From positions 60,741,893-60,805,892 of the forward strand of contig OZ038479.1 in assembly GCA_964036315.1 (NCBI GenBank): a stretch of DNA of 64,000 bases, in the 5' to 3' direction. Both the position numbers and the translations under genes were made by a program. The stretch is from Acanthosepion esculentum. Lineage: Eukaryota; Mollusca; Cephalopoda; Sepiida; Sepiidae. Position 1 is the first letter of the stretch. Each line of letters opens with the position of its first letter. The notes beneath the pieces were generated by a model that was not told the DNA's origin, did not search any database, and saw nothing but the letters and a program-made list of their open reading frames with translations. Below are positions 1 through 11,100 of the stretch, piece by piece.

Positions 1-902
1 AAGCATATATATATATATATAAGCATATATATATATATATAAGCATATATATATATATATATAAGCATATATATATATATATAAGCATATATATATATAT
101 ATATAAGCATATATATATATATATATAAGCATATATATATATATATATAAGCATATATATATATATATATATAAGCATATATATATATATATATATAAGC
201 ATATATATATATATATATATAAGCATATATATATATATATAAGCATATATATATATATATATAAGCATATATATATATATATATATAAGCATATATATAT
301 ATATATATATAAGCATATATATATATATATATATAAGCATATATATATATATATATATAAGCATATATATATATATATATATATAAGCATATATATATAT
401 ATATATATATAAGCATATATATATATATATATATATAAGCATATATATATATATATAAGCATATATATATATATATATATATATAAGCATATATATATAT
501 ATATATAAGCATATATATATATATATATAAGCATATATATATATATATAAGCATATATATATATATAAGCATATATATATATATATATATAATAATATAT
601 ATATATATATAAGCATATATATATATATATAAGCATATATATATATATATAAGCATATATATATATATATAAGCATATATATATATATATATATAAGCAT
701 ATATATATATATATATAAGCATATATATATATATATATATAAGCATATATATATATATAAGCATATATATATATATATATATAAGCATATATATATATAT
801 ATATATAAGCATATATATATATATAAGCATATATATATATATATATATAAGCATATATATATATATATATATATAAGCATATATATATATATATATATAT
901 AA

Positions 903-945
<43 letters not shown>
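1..945. repeat. AAGC-punctuated (AT)n satellite
   Basis: The first 945 bases are an array of (AT)n runs broken at irregular intervals (about 16 to 34 bases) by AAGC. Some forty-five units are visible. One junction, near 590, has lost its AAGC and reads AATAAT. The array continues off the left edge, so its full length is unknown. It ends in an uninterrupted (AT)n run at about 902-945. Runs like this form hairpins and often collapse in assemblies, so the unit count is provisional. Confidence 0.97.
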
Positions 946-948
<3 letters not shown>

Positions 949-1129
949 AATTGGACATAGTCCGACAATTTATTTAAAGACATTTATAATATGTTTAGTT
1001 TAACGTTCTATGAAAATTTCTCGGACATTCAGGCCGGTAAATGTTGTTTAATACTGTTTATTTAAAACAGAGCATTTGCTTATACTTGTATCTATAAAAA
1101 AAAAAGAACGTTATAGCGAGATAGATAGA

Positions 1130-1276
1130 TAGACGTACACATATACACAGACACACACACACACACACACACACAGATATATATACACACACGCATACAC
1201 ACGCATGTATACGTGGACATATACACATATACATACACATATACACACACACACACTCATATATATATATAATGTA
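1130..1276. repeat. CA/TA compound microsatellite
   Basis: Alternating CA, TACA and TA runs. The Cys/Val/Tyr-rich open frames here are translations of the repeat and are not genes. Confidence 0.9.
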
Positions 1277-1962
1277 TATCTGTGTGTGGGAGCGAACGTA
1301 TGTTGTGGCATTTTGGGGCAGAAAAGAAGGTGGATATCTCTACGTGGAGATTAGATATTTCAGGTCAGTTTTTTAAAGTCTCAGATAGAACTCAATTAAT
1401 AATCGGATCGTAGTCCACAGTTAAACTGAGCGGCCACGACGGGCAAACGACTCCTAATACTAGTAAAAGAAATAAGGATAATAAAACCGAAACTTTAAAA
1501 TTCTTTCTTTTCCTTTAGATAGCTACAAGGAGATGCTATTCAATTCATCGCATTTATTATTTTATTGTTTACATCGTTTTCCAAGTTCATCTAATTTTCC
1601 ATTGCATGATCATTGATATATTTCTTTTACCTGATAATAAAAAAATACCGCCTGCTCCCCCCTTACCACCATAAGACTTTAAAAAGGGAAGGATAATATA
1701 GAAAAGCGACACAGAAAAATCAAGGTATAATTGGAAGAAATAGAATTTTAGAGAGGAGGAGGAGGAGGAGAAGCCAGAGGGAAGCACGTGGCGGGGGGGG
1801 GGGGAGATGAAAAGAGAATGAAAAGATTAAAGAGAAGGGAAAAACTAAAGTAACATGGGAAATACATTTTCATTTACCACTATTATTAACTAAAAAAAAA
1901 CTATTGCGTAGAATATAAGGATAGATGTGAAACATTATAAACTGTTAATCAAAGCAAATAAA

Positions 1963-2138
1963 ATGGGACAGAAACCGAGCAAATGTCAGTCAGGGGTCCC
2001 ACACAGAGAGAGTAGAAAGAAAAACAACCTGAGCAAGTTCCAAAATATAAATGTTGACACAAACAATTTCAGTGATTGCGAAAAAAATGACGACGTTGTT
2101 TTCGATGAACACAAACAAGAACGGATTATTATTCAAAG
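1963..2138 (+). CDS. Exon 1 coding part of the CARD-death domain gene
   Basis: Codes residues 1-58 plus two bases of codon 59. The donor is CAAAG|GTGAGTGA, a near-consensus site. The segment is low-complexity, Lys/Asn/Asp-rich and probably disordered apart from the lipid-anchor-like N terminus. Upstream in-frame codons lead to a TAG at 1909, so no longer in-frame start exists without another 5' exon. Confidence 0.7.
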
Positions 2139-5100
2139 GTGAGTGAAATAATTTCTTTTCTTTTTTTTTCTTTCGGTAGTTGGCCCGTACTTTTTTTTCC
2201 CCAAAAAAAATAGAACGCTTCATGTTTTTATTCAATTCGCAATGTAGTCAAATTTCTCTATCTTTTTCTTTCTTACTCTTGCTTCGACATACACACAGTT
2301 TATTTGAAAAATGTAGATTCCAAATTGAAATTTTAATGTAGTACCAAAGGTGGATTCGTTCAATGGTTGTCCATAACGGAAATCGAACCTAACGCAGAAT
2401 CCCCCCCCCCGTCCATAAAATTTATTTAAAAAAGTTTGTCATCCTTTACAGTTTTCAAATATGTGTCATTCGTTTTGAAAAACTATAAATGAAGAAATAT
2501 TGCATGCAAAACAGCGTGCAAAGGAAAAATTTAGAAAAATGTCGATAATAGATATGTCAAATTACCAGTAAATAAATAAAGTATACGGGTGAAAATTGAT
2601 TGTTGGCAATTTTAAAATACTACTTAATAATAATAATTTATTTTTCGGTATCCTATTGCTTTTTCTTAAAAAAAAAAAAGATGAGGAAAAAACATTCGAA
2701 ATGTTAAGTAACAAAAATAAAAATTAACTAAAAACTAGTTTAGGTTTTTGCTAAAAAAAGAAAGCAACAAGCCTTGTAGTGATAGAAAAAGAAAAAGTTC
2801 ACTATTTAAAAAAAACAAAAAAACAGAAAACTAAACGTTGGCAAACCATTTGGGTTTGCTATAAAGAAATAAAGAAATAAATAAAATAGGCCAAAAGGCT
2901 AAATGGAGGTGAAGAAAAAGAGGTAGTCAAATGAGTCTTGGGAACAAATCAGAAATCAAGAGACAATTCTGAAGTGAATTCCTTTGTCTCGAAAAAGTGA
3001 TAAACTTAGAGACGATCAGGAATGCCATGAAATCTTTCGTCCGTTCTCCCATGCTTTGGACACCTAAAAAAATCCCACATAGAGTTGAAAAGATTGCTCC
3101 TATCAAGAGATACATACATACATACATACATACACATTTACAAGGACTCTCTTCTCTCTATCTCTCTCTGAAGAACTTAGACGTTCAACACAATAGCTTT
3201 TGATATGAAATTATGAACTCTTAAAATTTTGTATATTTTATCTTAAGATATATAAAATTTTATCAGTACATGCAACTTTGTACTAATTATCTTTGCATAC
3301 ATTTTTAAAAGGTCAAAATTTGGTATATATTGTGATTAAGAACGTTATCCGAAGATAACTACCTGTAAACACATAACCACTTTGGTAACACACACATTAG
3401 TAAATTCCAACGTAACAGACACATAAAAACGTACAATGTACAGCAGTGATGTAAAACCGGTATCTTCCGACTAAACAAGTTCCATGCAGGCGATATCACT
3501 CATACCACCTTCATGCATCGAATCCAATGTGCTATAATGGAAGCCCAATTTAACACCACGCGCAAAACAAAGGAAGGCAAAACAAAGATTTTACCACATA
3601 TTGGCTTCTCTACCTCCAGATATTGTCGGGAAACTACAACAAACCGATTACGAAATACTGAAAGATACTTCTCTCGTATAAAAAATCTAAACCAGAAATG
3701 CTGGACAAATTGATATCAACCTGTTATGACAAGTCGTCCGTCCATATATTTAATTGAACTGATGTCTCTAGTGAGTCGGTGATGATATAGTTCAACATAA
3801 ATTCTTGCGGGCACTACCAGCATCGATCAAATCAGTGTTAGCAGCTCAAATCGACCTTGGCACGAATCGATTGTGTAAAATGTCAGACGATATTCTTTAT
3901 TTTCGGCAAGAAAGTATCCCACACCTACAAGTATCCCAAATACAAGGAATAAACAAGACCAAAGTTCCATTTCCAAAGAATATAAACTGGCCTCCCAATG
4001 TTCGACCATTCAATAAAGATCAAAAACCAAAGCCTTACATATGGTACTGAAGTCAGATGGAACATACAGACCTGTAGGTGACTACAGGCAATTGAATACA
4101 ATGAAAAAAGCAAATCGTTACCAAGTGCTAAATATAAATACACTGGTAAGAAAATATTTTCAAAAATCGATTTATCATCAACTTATCAAGTGTTACTCCA
4201 TCTGGACGATGTATGTAAAACAGCCATTACAGCACTTTTTGGTCTGTTCGAGTACATCTTTATGCCTTTTGGACTACGGAACGCATCCAGTACATTTCGG
4301 TGGATGATGGACAACATCTTCCTTAATTTCAGTTGTATGTTTATATACATCAATGACATTTTCATCTTTTCAGACAACGAAGAAACTCATTCCAAGTCTT
4401 ACAAAAACTTAGTGACTACGATCTAATAATTTCTCTTGCTAAGTGTTTGTTCGGTGCTCACGAGCTTGATTTTTTTGGATTCGGCGTTTCTGACGATGAT
4501 ATTAAACCCAGCGCTAGGAAACTGGCTGAATTAAATGAATCCCCACCAACACCACCACCAAACGACTCCAAATCATTGCGTCGATTTCTTGGAATGGCCA
4601 TTTTCTATAGAAAACTGATTCTGTTACAGACAGTTTTAATTATGCTGTCGGTGCAGCATTACATCAAATGGTAGACAGCCAACCGATTTCCATTGGTTTA
4701 TTTTCGAAGAAATTGCCGCTGACCCAACAAAATATTCTACCTTCGGCAGGGAATTACTCACTGCTTACCTGTCAGTCTTGTATTTTAAACTTCAAATAGA
4801 GGACAAGAATGTATTATTATTAACCAACCACAAACCTCTTTGTAATGATTTTACAAGCCAAACTCTACTGAAATCTGACAGACAACAATGTCACCTGTTT
4901 TATAAGTGAATATGTTATCATGTAAAAGGTCATCAGAATATAGTAGCTGATTGTTTATTTCGACCAGCTAATACAGTTACTATTGATGTATGTGATTTTC
5001 AGGAGATGGTGAAAAACCAAATACGTATAAAGAAATTCAGCACCTTCATAATCAGCTGAAACCATATCCTGTAAATAAACATCAAAATATCCTGCGCGAA

Positions 5101-8100
5101 GCGTCATTACCCTTCCCACAACATTCACAGTCTATATCCTCTATCACACCCTGAAATATCAGCTTCGATAAAAATGATCATATCTAGGTTCTACTGGCCC
5201 AAAATGAGCAAAAATCAAAAAAAAAAAAAAACATGGCGTAAATAATGTCAGCATTGTCAGGAAGCAAAAATAGCTGAGCACACAAAGAGTGACGTTCAGC
5301 CATTTGAATTGCTTTCTCGTTCTTTCCAAACAGCGCACCTGGATATAGTGGATCCCTTAAGACCATTTAAAAACCTTACTGTCCCCTATTTCTCACCTTA
5401 TCGGTATTGATACAGTGTAACCCGGATATAAGAGAGTTGTCGGGACCGGAGAAGAAGTATCTTATATCCGGGTTTGGTCTATTATATATACATTAACACA
5501 GGCTCTAATTTGGGACCAGAGAGAATCTCTCTTATATCCGGGTTTCCTTTATATCAGGGTCTCTTATATCCGGGTTACACTGTAAAAGTACTCCTTTGAT
5601 GGAAATTTCAGAACAGTTAGTATCGGTAACTCGTCAACATGTGAATATCCAGATGCAGAGTCCCCCCCCTCCATGTCGTCACAGTGATAGTCAGTTCGGA
5701 TTGGAATTGTTTTTTTAGAACTCTCCAATAAGCTTCCACGGACTGAGAACGACCTCCTATCATCCACAAACAAATATATTAATTGAATGTGCACGTCGTA
5801 CTCCAAAAACTACAATTATTGCCAGGAAGGAATTGTGGTTATCGGCTCTACCTATTATTCCTACTTTGAATCGGAATAACTCGCAATGAATAGAATTACT
5901 CGCCATTTACTCCTGTAACAGGAGTTAATGCATAAGTCCTTCGAATATTAATAGATATGTAGGGGACCGGCGGGTTAATGTAAGGATAAAATCTCTGGAC
6001 TAAGACTTCCTGCTGGCCAGTCCCGCTACATAGTAATGTTGGACTATGATGGAGTCCAAAGAAAGCAAAATAAAACAAACAAGACAGATATATATGTACA
6101 AAACAATTATATATTAATGACAAACAGATTGATACAAGAATTACAAATACATCATTTAAAACATGAATAAAACGTGAGTGTCTGTATGTAAAGTTGTTTG
6201 TGTGTGTGTTGAATTGAAATGTCCGTACGGGGTGTATTTGTTTTTAGCGTGTTCCCTGAACATGGGAAACGCTGGTTGTGTATTAGAGTTCACATATTGG
6301 AGATGTTAGAGAAAGTTTTTCAGTACCTCGCACCACGTGCGAGGTTGCCGGCCTCAAGAGAGGCAAGTTTGGCCGTACGTGTGCGAAGCCGTGGGAAGAG
6401 CCGTGGAAAGAGAAAGAGGCGAAAGGTCAGCCCGTATTTATACTCCCGGGAGAGAGAGAGACCCCTGTTGAAAGGGTTACGAAACGAAGAGGAGATAACC
6501 CGATAGATACAAAGACAATGAAGACTCTTAAGTAACAAATTCATAAGTAAAGAATTTGGTTAAAGAGATGCAGAAATTTGAGTCTGACAAACTAACGGTC
6601 ATCTGCATTCTTTACCGAATTCGTATATCCCCAAAGACTTAAAAACTGGTGAATATGTGTGGTTACGGACTGAAATAGTACGAAAACCTCTGGAAGCTCT
6701 GTACACTGGTCCATTTTTAAGGTATTACATCGCAGTCAATAATATTTTATTATAAAAATTTCCGACGATGTGAATAATATCGTATCAGTTGACTGCATTA
6801 ATTCCAGAAATTAAGATCAACAGAAATCCCGTTGAATGCCAACTAGAAAGAAATTACACTCTCTCAAATTCAAAAGGAATTAATGAACATAACAACAAAA
6901 TAAAATGATTAAAAGCAAATCTGAAAGAAGGATTTAAATGGAAAAAGGAAAATATACCTTTACTATTAATTGAAGTTATGGATTCAAACAATCAGAATTA
7001 AATAAAAAGTGAACAAATAATTGTTACAAACTTCGTTTACTATGGCGGAAAGTGTGTGTAGTGATACAAAAATAAAAAGTTCACTATTTCAAGAAAAATA
7101 GAAGTTGGCAATCCATTTTGGTTTGCCATATAAAGAAATAAAAACACAAAGATAAAATATCAATAAATAAAATGGGCCAAAAGATGATTATTCGGAAATG
7201 GAGGTCAAATGAGTCCTGTGAACCAATCAGAAATCAAGACAATTTTGAAATGAATTACTTTGTCTCGAAAAAGTGATAAACTTAGAGACGACCAGGCATA
7301 TACTTACATACACATTTACAAGGCCTCTCTTCTCTCTCTCCCTCTAATATATGCTAAAGGACTTAGATGTTCAACACGAGAACTTTGTGATATGAACTTA
7401 TGAATTCTTTAAGAGATATAAAAATTATCAGTACATGCACAACATAATTTTGTACTAATTATCTTTAATGCATTTTTTAAAGGCCGAAATTTGGTATATA
7501 TTGGGATTAAGGACGTAATCCAAAGATAACCACTTGTAAACAAAAAACTCCCCACGTAAACCTCCACGTCCTTATCTTAATAGAGAACTAAATTAATTTT
7601 TGAGAAAAAGTAACTATGTGAGTGCAGTGAAAAATTAGTTTTCAGTTGTGTACTCATTCTTTAGTTTTCAAAATAGAAAGCTGGAAACTTTTGCACACAT
7701 CTTACAACTACAGACATATTGACTAAATCAGGTGTTTTCTTGATGAGGTTATGATAATCGGTGATTTTAAATAACATTTTTCTCTGTCACAAACCAGATT
7801 ACTCAATTCGAAATCACGCCGAACTGCCAACGCCGAACATTATTATTATTATTATTATTATTTGAGCGAGTGACACATCAACAATGTGACGTTTGGGTAC
7901 AAATATACGAAGCCAAGTATGTCTGCCATGGTACCCAGTGTGATAAAAAGAGTCTACTAAGCACATCACATACATCATAGTCAAATGTGCCTGGTATACC
8001 CATATCATTTTATATACTTACTGCCAAATAGGCGAAGATTTTCCCTATTTATAGAGATTTAGGAGGCTCAGAAATATCGGACTTTTCCCTCCAAAATTGT

Positions 8101-11100
8101 TATACAAATTTCCTGGCCCCTTCATTGGTTAGAAAATATATTCTTATCTCTGATAAGAATCAAGGTTTTGGGAGCTGCTTTGGAAGCAAGGGTCTGACAA
8201 GCTGTGAGCGTTTCCCCCAGACTTTATGGCACCATGGACAGGTTAATGGTAGTCGAATTCCTTTTTATATTTTCCAGCTCTCTTGTTAGTCAGAAAATTT
8301 ATTCTTATCTCTGATAAGAATCAAGGCTTTGGGAGCCGGTTTTGAAAAAAGGGAAAATGTTGGGTTGAGGACTGGAAAAGAGGCAAGAATGTGAACTTGT
8401 AAAATATTGTATTCGTAAATGGTTCCTTATAAGGAAACGGCTAATATTACCCTTACCCTTACCAGTTGTGCTTACAAAGGAGGTCATTAATATCAAGTTC
8501 CATCTTTATTGGGTACTTTCATTGATTATAATCTAATAAACCAGCTATACTTACTACCATATTTAACCAAGGACTTTGTGGTACTACTGCTTACTGCAAC
8601 CCATCCAAATAGGCGAAGTACTACTGCTTACTGCAACTGCCAAATAGGCGAAGATTTTCCCTATTTATGGAGATTTAGGAGGCTCAGAAATATCGGACTT
8701 TTCCCTCGAAAATTGTTATACAAATTTCCTTTTTTTCCGTTTCCTGTAGTAATCAGTAGTACCACAAAAGGACTTTGTGGTACTACTGCTTACTGCAACC
8801 CATAGATGTTTGTTTATTTTCAATTTCGGCAGGCACCCACCTCTAAGCATAATACTAGTTCATTTGATGCTATGTAATACGTGCATATTTTTATCTATCT
8901 ATCTAATACTAAAAGTTTGTAATTGCGTGCGTGTTTGTGTGGTGAGTCCGTCCGGCGAATAATGATTTACGAGTTGATTATAGAGTAAGAATATTTATTT
9001 CAACTTTCTTCATACAGACAATTTTTGTAATTAAAATATTTCTACAGATACAAAGAGATTCCGCTTTGCTGTTTCTTCCAGTAGTTTGTAGAGTAATTAT
9101 TTGTTTCAGCTTTCTTTTAAACAAAAAAATATTTTAAATATTTAAAAAACCTTTTTTGGCGTGTTTAACAAAATATTTTCAAGTGAATATGATTTAAAAA
9201 CATTTTTTGGCATATTAAAAAAATATTTTTAAGTTACTCTGATTTAAAGTTTATCATGGAAGTTTTATTCATATTATGACACGAACGAATTTAAATAATC
9301 ATAATAAAATTAATTTTCATTTCATTAGAATGTTGAAATTAACTTCAATGTTGTATCACCTGGATCGTCAGTGACTCAAACGGGTCACGGGTATTATAAC
9401 ACGAAAAATCCGTGAATAGTGAATACGTCGGCCGTCGGGCGCATAATGATTACGTTTTTTTCCACCTCTCTTTCCACTTCTCTGTAATTGCGTGCTTTCT
9501 TTAAACAAATACTATTTTAAATATTTAAAAATATTTTTTGCCATATTTAAAAAATATTTCCAAGTGAATACAATTTTAAAATATCTTTTGGCATAATAAA
9601 AAGGTGAAAGATTTAAAAATACGAGTTGTTTATACAGTAAATATTTTTTACTTTTTCAAACAGGTAATTTGAAATCAACTTCATAACCGTCAGGGACCCA
9701 ACAGGTCACAGTAATAGTAGTAATTGTTGTTGTTATTATTGTTGGTGGTGGTAGTAAACTCTCAGTAAATGCAGTATATATCGTTTGTAAAAAAAAAAAA
9801 AAAAAAAAAAGAGGGAAAAAAAAAAAGAGGGAAAAAAAACAATGTTAGAAATTCACACATGCAACCACAGACGAGTCATTTATAATTCTGAGGTATCCAT
9901 CCAGAAAGTCTCACCTTTCTAAAAACGTTTGTTATATTTTAACAATTCAATATTTCGACTGTCAATAATTACCCTAGCATTTTTTTTCACTATTTAGTTT
10001 CGATATATTCAAATGTCATTTTATAAGAAAACTCTTCTTGAGCTTTCATTTCGAAACTATTGCATGCGCTTTCAATTTATCACTTATGAAATGTCGATGC
10101 CAGTGGAAGTTTTCATAAACATTTTTGTTCATAGACAGCTCTATCTGCTAATAATTTGGTTACGAGGCGTTGTGAACAATTTTTTCAGACATGAAAGCAA
10201 ATGGGTAGTAAAGTAAATTAAATGAAACCCTGTTTTAGAAAATAGAATGCATAGTTTAACCCATTAACTGTAAATGAGTGGATTTTCCGTCGTTGAAATT
10301 TAATTGCTCAACTATGAATGACAGGACTCTCTTCCGCAGTTCATGTTATTTTACAAATACAGTGAAGTTTTTACTGCATTTACCTTAAAATACTTGATTT
10401 AATCTTAAGTTAACTCCAAATATATAACTTCATTTTAATTCTCTTGACCATCATCGGGGCACCATCGAAAACGTGGCCCCACTCTTCTATCATCTTTTTG
10501 ATATATGTAGAATTAGATTTCTACACTCTCTGTTAAAAGAGGATCACAGCTAAGTATTCTCAGTTTGTGCTGAACCCATTAAAATCGGCTCCAGAGTTCA
10601 GTACAAAATGCTTTCTGATTGGTCCATAAATAATAATGTCATGTTTCTGCCTACGTTCGCACGGTTGACCTCGATTTGACCTGTTCAGAGTTCAACGCGC
10701 CAAAAATTGATAAACATTCTTTCGAGCCTCCTACGTGATCAAGAAAATTCATAAATATGAAACTTCGACACGACTTACTGAGTCCTTAAAATAATTAACT
10801 CGACACATGAATCCATAAAACCCAACTTCCTCGCTAAAAGTTAATTTTTATTAACATCAACCCGGCTTGTGGAATTCAATTTCTTTTCAACATCAACTCA
10901 TCTAGTGACCAATTCAACCAAGACGAGATTCAGAAACCAACTCACTCAATATCTTAACAACATAAGGAAATCGTAACTGGATTTTTTTCACCAACTCTTC
11001 GATTTGGTCATTATCAATGATTGATGGCCTACCGGAACGTTCTCGGTCTTCCACATCAAAAGTTCTTCCACTTCTGAGCCAAGCAAAAAACTTACGCACA

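Larger units (their letters stand above)
2775..7542 (+). mobile_element. Degenerate Ty3/gypsy LTR retrotransposon (element A)
   Basis: Two direct repeats with TGTAGTGATA starts (2775 and 7057) and TGTAAACA ends (3371 and 7542) flank gag, RT, RNase H and integrase remains in the same orientation. The element sits inside the intron of the CARD-death domain gene, same strand. The purine stretch GGCGGAAAG before 7057 could be the polypurine tract. The protease region is missing, many frames are broken, and two foreign elements are nested inside (5413-5582 and ~5914-6537). No clear target-site duplication was seen. Confidence 0.75.

Noticed and set aside
1..945. CRISPR-like array
   Set aside because: Repeat and spacer are both (AT)n; there is no unique spacer sequence and the genome is eukaryotic.
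1058..1311. Cys/Val/Tyr-rich open frames
   Set aside because: They translate a CA/TA microsatellite.
1927..1962. Upstream extension of the CARD-death domain ORF
   Set aside because: It would start on GTG; the first in-frame ATG is at 1963 after a stop at 1909.
6219..6506. Arg-rich 95-codon open frame
   Set aside because: It lies in a putative solo LTR, has no domain, and its composition follows purine-rich repeats.
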